From Cytophaga aurantiaca DSM 3654 (GTDB lineage: Bacteria; Bacteroidota; Bacteroidia; Cytophagales; Cytophagaceae): a stretch of 56,833 nt of DNA. Of this stretch, positions 26,532-36,170 are shown piece after piece. A model generated the notes under the pieces. The model was not told where the DNA came from. It ran no database searches and saw only the letters and a program-made list of their open reading frames with translations. How positions within the stretch are numbered: position 1 is the stretch's first letter; the number at the start of each line of letters is the position of its first letter. The stretch lies in the NCBI RefSeq assembly GCF_000379725.1, contig NZ_KB903637.1, forward strand, positions 1 to 56,833. Reading direction: 5' to 3'. Made by a program: the position numbers and the translations under genes.

Positions 26532-28505
26532 ATGACAAGGTTCATTAAGGCAATTTTTATCTTGGGCATTGCAGTTTTTGCTGCATGTACCCCAAAAAGT
26601 GCAAAGTATTTTGCAAAAGCAGAGGAGCAGTATAAACAAGCTGAGTACCAGGATGCAATTGAAAACTACCAACAAGCGTTAAGCGAAGGTTACGATCCAG
26701 CACAAAGTAATTACAAAATTGCAGAGTCTTACAGACGTTCAAACCGTATTCAGGAAGCAGAGCCTTTTTATAAAAAAGCAATTGAAGCTGGCATCAAAGA
26801 TGAGGAAGCTCATTTCTTTTATGGCAATGCATTGAAATCTGTTGGAAACTATGAAGGTGCCGCTGCTCAATACAAGCAATACATCAAAACAGGATCAAAC
26901 TTTGATTTAATTAACAGAGCTAAAAAAGAACTTGAAAACATTACGGCGCTTCAGGCAGTAGTTGAAAATAAAACCTATTACAAAGTTGATAACGTAGGTG
27001 CATTGAATACATCAGAAGCAGAATATGCACCGTTTTTCTTCAAAGACAAATTGTATTTTACGACTTCCAGAGATGCTGAAAAAATGCACAGTGCAAACGG
27101 AACAGGTTTTACAAATATCTATGAATACATTTTTGATAATGTAGAGCCGTTCTCAGGACAGGCGCAGCCTTTATCTGACAAAATCAATACGGATGGCGCG
27201 CATGAGGCATCTTGTATTATTACAAAAGATGGCAAAACAATGATTTTTGCAAGAGGGAATACAGGTGCTAAGAAAGGTGCTAAAGATGTGCAATTGTTTA
27301 AATCAGTATTAGAGGCTGACGGTACATGGGGTGAAGCTGAAGCACTTAAAATTAATGATGAAAATGCATGGAATGCATGTCCTGCTCTATCATTAGATGA
27401 AAAAACTTTATATTTTGCTTCTAACAGAGATACTGACGGAGCACTAGGAAATATTGATATTTACAAAGCAACGCTTGACGCAAACGGTGAATGGTCTAAT
27501 CCGGTAAACGTTGGAGCACCTATTAACACACGCGGAAACGATATGTATCCAAATGTAGCTTCTGACGGAACATTTTACTTCTCATCAGACGGACACCCTT
27601 CTTTAGGTTCATTGGATATCTTTTTCATAAAAAATGAAGGTGGCAAATTAGCTATTAAAAATATTGGTCAGCCTATCAATACAAGTTATGATGATTTTGG
27701 TCTTGTATGGAAAGATAGTTTGAATGGATACTTTACGTCTAACCGCGTAACGGACGGTGCTAAAGGTGACGATGATATTTATGCAGTAAAAAATACATTC
27801 TGGGATAGAAAAGCAAAGTATATTGTTGACGGTACGGCTTTTGGCAAGTCTAAAAAGAATCCAAAGGCTATACTTCCTAATGCTCTTGTTTACTTATTGA
27901 ACTGCAAAGGAGATACATTAAAAACCGCAGTTGCGGATGAGCAAGGTAACTTCAATTTCGAATTGAAACCGGATTCATGTTACTACTTAGCAGCTCATTC
28001 TGACAAGTATTTTGCGATGCCTAAATCTGAGTGGACTCCGATTACAATGAAGACGGTTCCATTGAGAAACTTAGAAATCGGTGATAACGAAATCAAGAAA
28101 AAGGCAGAAGTATTATTGGTTAAAAAGGAACGTATCGTTATTGTTCGTAATATCTTGTACGATTACGATAAATGGAACATCCGTCCGGACGCTGCCAAAG
28201 AACTGGATACAATCGTTATGTTGATGAATGCAAACCCTGAAATCAATATTGAATTGGGCTCACATACCGATGAGCGTGGTTCTGCAGACTATAACCGAGT
28301 TTTATCTCAAAAACGTGCTCAGGCTGCGGTTGATTACATCATTGCACACGGTATTGATAAGTCAAGAATCATTGCTAAAGGATATGGCGAAGACGATCCG
28401 GCTATCAAAGCGGCTAAAACAGAAGAAGAACATCAGACAAACCGTCGTACGACATTTAAAGTCTTAAATCACTTTAGCGACGAAGTCGAGATTCAGCATC
28501 AGTAA
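26532..28505 (+). CDS. PorE-like lipoprotein: TPR, beta-propeller, CRD-like and OmpA domains
   Basis: A 657-residue outer membrane lipoprotein. The signal peptide ends at C19 (FAAC, an acceptable lipobox). TPR units cover about 25-140 (KAEEQYKQAEYQDAIENYQQ). WD40-like PD40 blades follow at about 160-410 (LYFTTSRD, TLYFASNRD, TFYFSSDG). A carboxypeptidase-regulatory-like beta domain spans about 425-505 (GNFNFELKPD). A C-terminal OmpA domain (about 535-645, GSHTDERGSADYN with the peptidoglycan-binding Asp and Arg) ends the protein. This domain order is that of PorE, which anchors the type IX secretion system to peptidoglycan. Several paralogues with the same layout exist in Bacteroidota, so PorE itself is not certain. 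Confidence 0.82.
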   Translation: MTRFIKAIFILGIAVFAACTPKSAKYFAKAEEQYKQAEYQDAIENYQQALSEGYDPAQSNYKIAESYRRSNRIQEAEPFYKKAIEAGIKDEEAHFFYGNALKSVGNYEGAAAQYKQYIKTGSNFDLINRAKKELENITALQAVVENKTYYKVDNVGALNTSEAEYAPFFFKDKLYFTTSRDAEKMHSANGTGFTNIYEYIFDNVEPFSGQAQPLSDKINTDGAHEASCIITKDGKTMIFARGNTGAKKGAKDVQLFKSVLEADGTWGEAEALKINDENAWNACPALSLDEKTLYFASNRDTDGALGNIDIYKATLDANGEWSNPVNVGAPINTRGNDMYPNVASDGTFYFSSDGHPSLGSLDIFFIKNEGGKLAIKNIGQPINTSYDDFGLVWKDSLNGYFTSNRVTDGAKGDDDIYAVKNTFWDRKAKYIVDGTAFGKSKKNPKAILPNALVYLLNCKGDTLKTAVADEQGNFNFELKPDSCYYLAAHSDKYFAMPKSEWTPITMKTVPLRNLEIGDNEIKKKAEVLLVKKERIVIVRNILYDYDKWNIRPDAAKELDTIVMLMNANPEINIELGSHTDERGSADYNRVLSQKRAQAAVDYIIAHGIDKSRIIAKGYGEDDPAIKAAKTEEEHQTNRRTTFKVLNHFSDEVEIQHQ

Positions 28506-28526
28506 ATTATTTTCACACATAGTTTG

Positions 28527-28556
28527 AAAAGTCTCCCGATTAATCGGGAGACTTTT
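28527..28556 (+). terminator. Terminator of the PorE-like gene
   Basis: A perfect palindrome, AAAAGTCTCCCGATT / AATCGGGAGACTTTT, with no spacer, followed by more T. It lies 22 bases after the stop codon and before purM. Confidence 0.9.
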
Positions 28557-28587
28557 TTATTTTTACATATTCAAATAAAACGTATTC

Positions 28588-29769
28588 ATGAGTAGCAGCG
28601 ATAGATATATGCAACGTGGCGTTTCTTCCCAGAAAGAAGATGTACATAAAGCCATAAAATCCATAGACAAAGGTATTTACCCCAAAGCATTTTGCAAGAT
28701 CGTACCAGATATCCTGGGCGGTGATGCAGAATACTGCAATATTATGCATGCAGATGGAGCAGGTACTAAATCTTCGCTGGCATATATCTACTGGAAAGAA
28801 ACAGGAGATATCTCCGTTTGGAAGGGAATTGCTCAGGATGCGGTTATCATGAACATTGATGATCTGATTTGTGTTGGAGCAGTAGATAACATCATACTTT
28901 CGTCTACTATTGGGAGAAATAAAAACCTGATACCCGGCGAAGTACTTGCAGCCATCATTAATGGCACCGAAGAAGTGCTTCAAATGTTACGGGATAATGG
29001 CATAGGCATATACAGTACAGGTGGCGAAACGGCAGATGTTGGCGATCTAGTACGTACTATAATCGTTGATAGTACCGTTACATGCCGAATGAAGCGACAA
29101 GATGTCATTTCTAACGAGCATATTAAGGCTGGCAATGTAATTGTAGGTTTTGCTTCAGACGGACAAGCTACGTATGAAACTGAATATAACGGCGGAATGG
29201 GTAGTAATGGATTAACTTCTGCACGTCACGATGTTTTTAATCGTGTATTGGCAGCCAAGTATCCGGAAAGTTTTGATCCGCATGTACCCGAAGACCTAGT
29301 ATATTCAGGCGAAATGAATCTAACGGATTCGTATTTGAATTTACCTCTCGATGCAGGCAAGTTGGTATTATCACCTACCAGAACGTATGCCCCTTTGATG
29401 AAGGAAATACTGGATCAGTACAAAGGCCGCATAGATGGTGTGGTGCATTGCAGTGGTGGTGGGCAAACAAAAGTCTTACATTTTACAGATGCAGCTACGC
29501 ACATTATAAAGGATAATCTGTTTGATGTGCCGCCCTTATTCCAATTGATACAAGCGCAAAGCAATACGCCGTGGGAAGAGATGTACAAAGTCTTTAACAT
29601 GGGACATCGTCTGGAGATCTATACAGATGCTACACATGCAGAAGGCATGATTGCTATTGCAAAGAAATTTAATATTGATGCAAAAATAATCGGTAGAGTA
29701 GAAGCTCCTGTAGCTGGCAAAAGGCTTACCATTACTGGTCCTCAGGGAACAGAATATACATACGTTTAA
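28588..29769 (+). CDS. purM: Phosphoribosylformylglycinamidine cyclo-ligase (AIR synthetase)
   Basis: A 393-residue PurM-type enzyme, step five of purine synthesis: FGAM plus ATP gives AIR. The N-terminus (RYMQRGVSSQKEDVHKAIKSID), HADGAGTKSSLAY, QDAVIMNIDDLICVGA and YSTGGETADVGD are the ATP-binding and dimer motifs of this family. The Bacteroidota form is about 45 residues longer than the E. coli enzyme. It starts 32 bases after the terminator of the PorE-like gene, and dapF follows after 40 bases with a small hairpin between. Confidence 0.93.
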   Translation: MSSSDRYMQRGVSSQKEDVHKAIKSIDKGIYPKAFCKIVPDILGGDAEYCNIMHADGAGTKSSLAYIYWKETGDISVWKGIAQDAVIMNIDDLICVGAVDNIILSSTIGRNKNLIPGEVLAAIINGTEEVLQMLRDNGIGIYSTGGETADVGDLVRTIIVDSTVTCRMKRQDVISNEHIKAGNVIVGFASDGQATYETEYNGGMGSNGLTSARHDVFNRVLAAKYPESFDPHVPEDLVYSGEMNLTDSYLNLPLDAGKLVLSPTRTYAPLMKEILDQYKGRIDGVVHCSGGGQTKVLHFTDAATHIIKDNLFDVPPLFQLIQAQSNTPWEEMYKVFNMGHRLEIYTDATHAEGMIAIAKKFNIDAKIIGRVEAPVAGKRLTITGPQGTEYTYV

Positions 29770-29772
29770 AAG

Positions 29773-29796
29773 GATTGAATGTAAAAGCATTCAATC
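29773..29796 (+). terminator. Weak hairpin between purM and dapF
   Basis: A 9-base stem, GATTGAATG / CATTCAATC, with a 6-base loop, directly after the purM stop codon and followed by an A/T-rich stretch rather than a clean T run. It may be a partial terminator or an mRNA end-protecting hairpin. Confidence 0.5.
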
Positions 29797-29809
29797 ATTT
29801 ATTATAAAA

Positions 29810-30592
29810 ATGAATATACCATTTTACAAATATCAAGGAACAGGAAATGATTTTGTATTGATTGATAATCGTACAAATATCTTTGATAGAGATCGCCGTG
29901 ATATCGTTGCAGAAATATGCCATAGAAGATTTGGTGTAGGTGCTGACGGCTTTATTTTATTGCAGAATAAAGAAGGCTATGATTTTGAAATGGTTTATTA
30001 CAATGCAGATGGAAACGAAAGTACCATGTGTGGAAATGGCGGTAGATGTATCGTACAGTTTGCACATGATTTAGGTGTCATTGGCAATACTACTCGCTTC
30101 TTAGCTGTAGATGGTGCGCATGATGCACAGGTAAAACACGGACTTGTGCATTTACATATGATTGATGTAAACACTGTGAATGTATTGGATGATAAAACAT
30201 TCTTTTTAAATACAGGTTCACCGCACTATGTTCAACGCGTTTCAGAGATTGAACAGTTTCCTATATTCGAACAAGGTAAAGCAATACGATACAGCGAAGC
30301 ATTTAAGCCAGGCGGCACGAATGTGAACTTTATGGAAATGCAAAACGGTACGCTGTTTGTACGCACATACGAACGTGGCGTTGAAGATGAAACATATTCT
30401 TGCGGAACAGGTGTTACAGCGGCTGCAATTGCTGCATCAAAATTAGGAGCTTCTGTCCCCGTTGCTGTTAAAACATTAGGCGGAAATCTACAGGTTTCAT
30501 TCACACAATCTGCAGAAAATACCTATTCAGACATCTACTTGATTGGCCCTGCAAAACGTGTTTTTGAGGGGCAATTAGACGTGAATTTTTAA
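29810..30592 (+). CDS. dapF: Diaminopimelate epimerase
   Basis: A 260-residue cytoplasmic enzyme that turns LL- into meso-diaminopimelate for lysine and peptidoglycan. The two catalytic cysteines are C74 (NESTMCGNGGRC) and C198 (YSCGTGVTAAA), each in a half of the pseudo-symmetric fold. The N-terminus FYKYQGTGNDFVLID is the family hallmark. Length is normal. It lies between purM and secA on the same strand. asd, which works earlier in the same pathway, is encoded separately near 45 kb. Confidence 0.96.
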   Translation: MNIPFYKYQGTGNDFVLIDNRTNIFDRDRRDIVAEICHRRFGVGADGFILLQNKEGYDFEMVYYNADGNESTMCGNGGRCIVQFAHDLGVIGNTTRFLAVDGAHDAQVKHGLVHLHMIDVNTVNVLDDKTFFLNTGSPHYVQRVSEIEQFPIFEQGKAIRYSEAFKPGGTNVNFMEMQNGTLFVRTYERGVEDETYSCGTGVTAAAIAASKLGASVPVAVKTLGGNLQVSFTQSAENTYSDIYLIGPAKRVFEGQLDVNF

Positions 30593-30605
30593 CGTTTAAT
30601 CAGGA

Positions 30606-30613
30606 TAAATTTG
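30606..30613 (+). promoter_or_regulatory. Possible -7 box of secA
   Basis: TAAATTTG fits TAnnTTTG and lies 84 bases before secA. No clear -33 TTTG at the right spacing is seen. Confidence 0.4.
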
Positions 30614-30697
30614 TACATTTAAAACACGCTGGAGCATCTTTTAACCGTTGCAACTGGCTTTAGATAAAGATTTCAATATTAAGTATTCATAAATAAC

Positions 30698-33600
30698 ATG
30701 TTAGGCATTTTAGCAAAACTATTCGGAACAAAATCAGGTCGTGATATCAAGCAATTACAACCTGTTGTAGAAATTATCAATGATGAATTCAGAAGAATGT
30801 CTTCATTGTCGGATGATGAACTTAGAGGACAGACACAAAAAATAAAAGATCTTATCGACGCAGATTTAAGTATCATTGATAAACAGATAAAAGAAGAACA
30901 CGATAAGATTGCTGAGAATCCACAATTAGCCATTGATGAGAAAGAAGTGATTTTTCAGACGATTGATAAATTAGAATTAGATCGCAATAAAGAATTAGAA
31001 AAAACGCTTGAAAAAGTTTTACCTAAGGCATTTGCTGTAGTGAAAGAGACTGCACGCAGATGGAAAGAGCGAGGCAAGCTTTCTGTTACAGCAACTCCAA
31101 TGGATATTGAAATTGCTGCTAATAAGAAAAATGTTCAGATCATTGGAAATACTGCAGAATGGAGCAGTAAGTGGCAAGCTGCAGGAACGGAAGTGTCCTG
31201 GGAGATGATGCACTTTGATGTTCAATTGATTGGTGGTATGGTATTGCATCACGGAAAAATTTCGGAGATGGGTACAGGTGAAGGTAAGACACTTGTTGCA
31301 ACTTTGCCTGCATACCTAAATGCATTAGCGCGCAGAGGTGTTCACATAGTAACGGTGAATGATTACTTAGCAAAACGTGATAGCGAATGGATGGCGCCTT
31401 TATTTGAATTCCATGGCATCTCAGTTGACTGTATTGATAAATATCAACCCAATTCGGATGCACGTAAAAAAGCATACGCAGCTGATATTACCTACGGTAC
31501 AAATAATGAATTCGGTTTTGATTATCTACGTGATAACATGGCTACCGATAGGGACGACTTGGTTCAACGCGGACACCATTATGCAATGATTGATGAGGTC
31601 GATTCAGTATTGATCGATGATGCACGTACGCCATTAATCATTTCAGGACCGGTACCTAAAGGGGATCAACACGAGTTCGCTGAATTGAAACCACGTATTC
31701 AACGTGTGCTTGAAGAACAAAAGAAATTGATTAACGGGTTTTTAGTTGAGGCAAAAAAATACATTGCAGCCGGCAAAGAAAAAGAAGCAGGCTTAGAATT
31801 ATTAAGAGCATATCGCGCATATCCGGGCTACAAGCCATTAATCAAGCAGTTGAGCGAAACAGGTGTAAAAACTATTTTGCAAAAAGCTGAAAACGAATAC
31901 ATGGCAGAAAACAACAAGCGTATGCCGGAAGCGGATGCACCGTTGTTCTTTGTGATTGATGAAAAGCACAATCAAGTTGACTTTACTGAAAAAGGAGTTG
32001 ATTTTATTACAGGCGAACAGGAAGATCCAGGTTTGTTCGTATTACCTGATATTGGTTCTGAATTGGCGAAGATCGAAAAAGATAAATCGATCACGGATCA
32101 GGAACGTATGGAGCTGACTGAAAAATTGCTTAGTGAGTATTCGATCAAACAAGAGCGTATCCACACATTACAACAGTTGCTGAAAGCATATACCTTATTT
32201 GAAAAAGATACGGATTATGTGATTATGGATGGCAAAGTGAAAATCGTTGATGAGCAGACAGGTCGTATCATGGATGGTCGTCGTTATTCAGACGGTCTGC
32301 ACCAGGCGCTTGAAGCAAAAGAAAATGTTCGTGTTGAAGAAGCTACGCAAACATACGCTACCATTACACTGCAAAACTATTTCAGAATGTATCATAAGCT
32401 TTCGGGCATGACTGGTACTGCAGAAACAGAAGAAGCGGAATTCCAACAGATATACAGTTTAGATGTTGTTGTTGTTCCTACGAACCGTGCCATTGCGCGT
32501 TTAGACGAGCAAGATAAAGTTTACAAGACAACACGTGAAAAATACAATGCTGTTGCAGACGAAATTGTTGAGCTTACAGAAAAAGGCAGACCGGTATTGG
32601 TTGGCACTACATCCGTAGATATTTCAGAATTATTAAGCAGAATGCTTAAGATGCGTAACATCAAGCATCAGGTATTGAACGCAAAATTACACGCGAAGGA
32701 AGCAGACGTTGTTGCTGAAGCTGGTAAGCCAGGTACAGTAACCATTGCAACAAACATGGCCGGTCGTGGTACGGATATTAAATTAACTCCTGAATCTAAG
32801 GCGTCAGGTGGTTTGGCAATCATTGGAACAGAACGCCACGAGTCAAGACGTGTAGACAGACAGCTTCGTGGTCGTGCAGGTCGTCAGGGCGATCCGGGTT
32901 CTTCTCAGTTCTTTGTGAGTTTGGAAGATAACTTAATGCGTTTATTCGGTTCGGATCGTATTGCAAAATTTATGGACCGTATGGGTTATAAAGAAGGTGA
33001 AGTAATCCAGCATTCGATGATCTCTAATTCAATTGAACGTGCGCAGAAAAAAGTTGAAGAAAATAACTTTGGTCAACGTAAGCGTTTGTTGGAGTACGAT
33101 AACGTAATGAACGCTCAGCGTGTAGTTATCTATAAGCGTCGCAAGAATGCGTTGTACGGTGAGCGTTTGAAATTGGATATCCTGAATATGATCTTCGATT
33201 TATGTGAAGACATGGTATTCAGTGCACAACCAACTAAAAATTATGACAACTTCAAACTACGTGCTATTACCGTGTTTGGTGTTATACCGGATATCACGCA
33301 AGAGCAACTTGAAAAACAACCAGCAGATGTATTGGTGAAAGCATTGTATGATGAAGTGTTGAAGCATTACGAACAAAAGATTGCGTTCGTAAAAGAAAAG
33401 ACACAAGGCACATTCAATGAGCTGTTTTTAACTCGAGGCGAATCGATTGAAAATATTGTTATTCCATTTACAGATGGAAAGCGCAGCGTGAATGTAATTG
33501 CGCCATTAAAAGAATTGGCACAGAAAGATTCTCAAACGTTGGGGCAATCAATCGAGCGTTACATAACACTCGCAGTTATTGACATGCATTGGAAAGACCA

Positions 33601-34054
33601 TTTGCGTGAGATGGATGAATTGAAACAATCAGTTCAGAATGCTGCATACGAACAAAAAGATCCTTTATTGGTTTACAAATTTGAAGGTTTCGAATTGTTT
33701 AAAAAGTTTGTTTATACAGTGAATGCAGATATCGTTTCGTTCCTATTTAAGGCAGACATTCCTAAACAAGATAATGTACCTGTTAGAGAGTTGAAACAAC
33801 AAGCTGCCCCTCAGCCGAAGTATAAAGAAATAAAAGACGAAGCGGGATCGGCCTTTGGTGGCGGCACTGCTGCTGCACAAACAGCGGAAGCTCCCGCAGC
33901 TCCTAAAGCTGAACCAATACGTTCTCAAAAAGTAGCAAACAGAAACGATAAAGTGTCTGTGCAATATGTTGACGGCAGCGTAAAACGTGATGTTAAATAC
34001 AAAGCTGTTGAAGACGATTTGATCAATAACAAATGTATCTTGATTGAAGAATAA
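30698..34054 (+). CDS. secA: Preprotein translocase ATPase SecA (long Bacteroidota form)
   Basis: An 1118-residue motor that pushes preproteins through SecYEG. The Walker A motif GTGEGKT lies near residue 190. The DEAD-like Walker B region DEVDSVLIDDARTPLI is near 300, followed by the preprotein crosslinking domain. The helicase second half has NMAGRGTDIKL and RQLRGRAGRQGDPGSSQFF, and then the scaffold and wing domains. The family is usually 840-900 residues; the extra length includes an insert near 325-430 (KLINGFLVEAKKYIAAGKEK) and a long variable C-terminus. The C-terminal zinc motif CxCxSGKxxxxxCH is absent. Confidence 0.97.
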   Translation: MLGILAKLFGTKSGRDIKQLQPVVEIINDEFRRMSSLSDDELRGQTQKIKDLIDADLSIIDKQIKEEHDKIAENPQLAIDEKEVIFQTIDKLELDRNKELEKTLEKVLPKAFAVVKETARRWKERGKLSVTATPMDIEIAANKKNVQIIGNTAEWSSKWQAAGTEVSWEMMHFDVQLIGGMVLHHGKISEMGTGEGKTLVATLPAYLNALARRGVHIVTVNDYLAKRDSEWMAPLFEFHGISVDCIDKYQPNSDARKKAYAADITYGTNNEFGFDYLRDNMATDRDDLVQRGHHYAMIDEVDSVLIDDARTPLIISGPVPKGDQHEFAELKPRIQRVLEEQKKLINGFLVEAKKYIAAGKEKEAGLELLRAYRAYPGYKPLIKQLSETGVKTILQKAENEYMAENNKRMPEADAPLFFVIDEKHNQVDFTEKGVDFITGEQEDPGLFVLPDIGSELAKIEKDKSITDQERMELTEKLLSEYSIKQERIHTLQQLLKAYTLFEKDTDYVIMDGKVKIVDEQTGRIMDGRRYSDGLHQALEAKENVRVEEATQTYATITLQNYFRMYHKLSGMTGTAETEEAEFQQIYSLDVVVVPTNRAIARLDEQDKVYKTTREKYNAVADEIVELTEKGRPVLVGTTSVDISELLSRMLKMRNIKHQVLNAKLHAKEADVVAEAGKPGTVTIATNMAGRGTDIKLTPESKASGGLAIIGTERHESRRVDRQLRGRAGRQGDPGSSQFFVSLEDNLMRLFGSDRIAKFMDRMGYKEGEVIQHSMISNSIERAQKKVEENNFGQRKRLLEYDNVMNAQRVVIYKRRKNALYGERLKLDILNMIFDLCEDMVFSAQPTKNYDNFKLRAITVFGVIPDITQEQLEKQPADVLVKALYDEVLKHYEQKIAFVKEKTQGTFNELFLTRGESIENIVIPFTDGKRSVNVIAPLKELAQKDSQTLGQSIERYITLAVIDMHWKDHLREMDELKQSVQNAAYEQKDPLLVYKFEGFELFKKFVYTVNADIVSFLFKADIPKQDNVPVRELKQQAAPQPKYKEIKDEAGSAFGGGTAAAQTAEAPAAPKAEPIRSQKVANRNDKVSVQYVDGSVKRDVKYKAVEDDLINNKCILIEE

Positions 34055-34076
34055 TAGATCATAAATAATATATCCA

Positions 34077-34586
34077 ATGATAAAGGTGCTGAAGGCGTTG
34101 TCTATTTTAAGTATCATCATGCTTAGTTCTTGTGCTGCTATGTCGCAAAAGCACAAAGGCAATGCTGAGCCTTACTATGAAGATTTAAGCGCTGTTCGTC
34201 CTGTGTATATTAATCCGGATACACTAACAGGAAAGCCTACAACACCTGTTACTCCAACGCCGCAGACGTTTCAATATGACGCTTCAAAAAAAGCGAATGC
34301 CCGTATAGATTCATTAGCGGAAATCAATAAGAAATATTCAACAATGGAAGGCTTCCGTATACTGGTATATACAGGCCCGAGCAGCGATGAGGCACAAAAG
34401 AACAGACAATTGGTTTATTCGTACAATTCAGATTTGAATGTATATACCCAATTTAGACAACCAAGTTTCAGAGTAAAAGTCGGTGATTTTATAGATCGGG
34501 TAGAAGCTAATTATATTTTGAATGATTTGAAGCAAAGTTTTCCCAACGCTATGATTGTTCCGGATCAAATAAATTTGCTTCGTTAA
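34077..34586 (+). CDS. SPOR-like lipoprotein
   Basis: A 169-residue lipoprotein. The signal peptide ends at C19 (LSSC lipobox). A Pro/Thr-rich linker (about 45-75) is followed by a C-terminal domain (about 95-165, GFRILVYTGPSSDEAQKNRQ, RVKVGDFIDRVEANYILNDL) that has the pattern of SPOR domains, which bind denuded peptidoglycan glycans at division sites. It starts 22 bases after secA and ends 1 base before the M20 gene, so the three share a transcript. Role in cell wall or envelope is likely; precise role unknown. Confidence 0.78.
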   Translation: MIKVLKALSILSIIMLSSCAAMSQKHKGNAEPYYEDLSAVRPVYINPDTLTGKPTTPVTPTPQTFQYDASKKANARIDSLAEINKKYSTMEGFRILVYTGPSSDEAQKNRQLVYSYNSDLNVYTQFRQPSFRVKVGDFIDRVEANYILNDLKQSFPNAMIVPDQINLLR

Positions 34587-34587
34587 A

Positions 34588-35778
34588 ATGGAATTAAAAC
34601 AACGCATACAGCAATTAGCTGCAACCATTTCTACAGACGTTATTGGTTATAGAAGACATATTCATGCAAATCCTGAATTGTCTTTTGAAGAAACAAATAC
34701 AAGCGCTTACGTTTCACAATTGCTTACATCTTTTGGTGTGAAGCATGAAACGAGCATTGCAGGAACAGGAGTTGTTGCGTTGATCGAAGGGAAGAATCCA
34801 TCTTCAAAAGTGATTGCATTACGTGCGGATATGGATGCCTTACCAATCGAAGAAAAAAATGATGTTCCGTATAAATCTACAAATATAGGTGTGATGCATG
34901 CTTGCGGGCATGATGTGCATACATCATCTTTATTAGGAACAGCAAAAATATTGAGCCAGGTTACCGATCAGTTTGAAGGTACAATTAAATTAATTTTTCA
35001 ACCGGGAGAAGAAAAGTTTCCGGGTGGTGCATCGTTAATGATCGATGCCGGGGTTCTTGAAAATCCTGCTCCACAGAATATCATTGGTCAGCATGTAATG
35101 GCTTTAATTCCTGCAGGCAAAGTAGGCTTTAGGGAAGGCATGTACATGGCTAGTGCAGATGAAATTTATATTACAGTAAAAGGCAAAGGTGGCCACGCTG
35201 CTATGCCCGATAAAAATGTAGATTCGATTTTAATTGCTTCTCATATTATTGTTGCCCTGCAACAAGTGATTAGCCGCAATTGCGATCCGCGTATACCCGC
35301 TGTTTTGTCTTTTGGCAAAATCATGGGTATGGGTGCAACCAATGTTATTCCCGAAGAAGTTTATATCGAAGGTACGTTCCGCACCTTAAATGAAGAATGG
35401 AGAGCAGAAGCAAAGCAACGCATTAAAAAGATGGCATCAGGTATCGCAGAATCTATGGGTGCTACCTGTGATGTTGATATTAAAGACGGGTATCCGTTTT
35501 TGAAAAATGAACCTGCATTAGCGAAACGCATGCGTGCTGCTGCAGTTGATTTTTTAGGCGAAGAGAATGTATTGGATTTAGATTTGTGGATGGCAGCTGA
35601 AGATTTTGCTTATTACTCACAAAAAATAGATGCATGTTTTTACCGTTTAGGTATTCGTAACGAAGCGAAAGGAATTACTTCAGGAGTGCATACATCCACG
35701 TTTGATATTGACGAAGCTGCATTGCAGACTGGCACAGGCTTGATGGCGTGGTTAGCGTTGGAAGAGTTGAAGGCGTAA
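34588..35778 (+). CDS. M20-family metal amidohydrolase
   Basis: A 396-residue cytoplasmic hydrolase of the M20D group (N-acyl-amino acid, hippurate or IAA-amide hydrolases). The metal ligands are visible: C106 and H108 in MHACGHDVH, E141/E142 in QPGEEKFPGG, and later His residues (GKGGHAAMPD and GVHTSTF). The dimerisation domain covers about 185-300. It starts 1 base after the lipoprotein stop codon. Which amide it cuts cannot be told from the sequence. Confidence 0.9.
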   Translation: MELKQRIQQLAATISTDVIGYRRHIHANPELSFEETNTSAYVSQLLTSFGVKHETSIAGTGVVALIEGKNPSSKVIALRADMDALPIEEKNDVPYKSTNIGVMHACGHDVHTSSLLGTAKILSQVTDQFEGTIKLIFQPGEEKFPGGASLMIDAGVLENPAPQNIIGQHVMALIPAGKVGFREGMYMASADEIYITVKGKGGHAAMPDKNVDSILIASHIIVALQQVISRNCDPRIPAVLSFGKIMGMGATNVIPEEVYIEGTFRTLNEEWRAEAKQRIKKMASGIAESMGATCDVDIKDGYPFLKNEPALAKRMRAAAVDFLGEENVLDLDLWMAAEDFAYYSQKIDACFYRLGIRNEAKGITSGVHTSTFDIDEAALQTGTGLMAWLALEELKA

Positions 35779-35793
35779 ATTGATAAATAGACA

Positions 35794-35843
35794 ATAAATA
35801 ATAAGGGCTTTGAAATATTTATTTCAAAGCCCTTATTATTTAT
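35794..35843. terminator. Terminator between the M20 gene and the VF530-type gene
   Basis: A perfect 24-base stem (ATAAATAATAAGGGC to TTTGAAATA and its complement) with a 2-base loop. It is symmetric and lies between two convergent genes, so it probably ends both transcripts. Confidence 0.92.
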
Positions 35844-35869
35844 ATCGTAGTATAAATGTCAATATGATT

Positions 35870-36088
35870 TTAACTGATCATATCTAAATACAAATCTTCC
35901 ACTTTCTTTCTTGCCCATGGAGTCTTGCGTAAAAATGATAAGCTTGATTTGATACTGGGATTAATATTAAAGCAATTAATCGTAATTCGTTCTCCCAATT
36001 CTTGCCATCCATATTCATCAACCAGCTCGTTCAAAATCATTTCGAGCGTTTTGCCATGCATAGGATTGTTTACTTGTTCGGATGTCAT
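35870..36088 (-). CDS. VF530/DUF2132-type small DNA-binding protein
   Basis: A 72-residue protein that matches the VF530 family in full length: [22 protein letters not shown], then [30 protein letters not shown]. Members fold as a compact helical domain with a DNA-binding surface, but their cellular role is not known. It is the last gene of a minus-strand group with DUF1802 and the thioredoxin-fold protein, 82 bases after DUF1802. Confidence 0.85.
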   Translation of the reverse strand: MTSEQVNNPMHGKTLEMILNELVDEYGWQELGERITINCFNINPSIKSSLSFLRKTPWARKKVEDLYLDMIS

Positions 36089-36170
36089 AGATTAATTGGT
36101 AGTGATAAGATTAGACTGGAAAGCCTTCAATAATTTAACTTGTGGCATTATCCCCAAGCTAGATAAAGAA

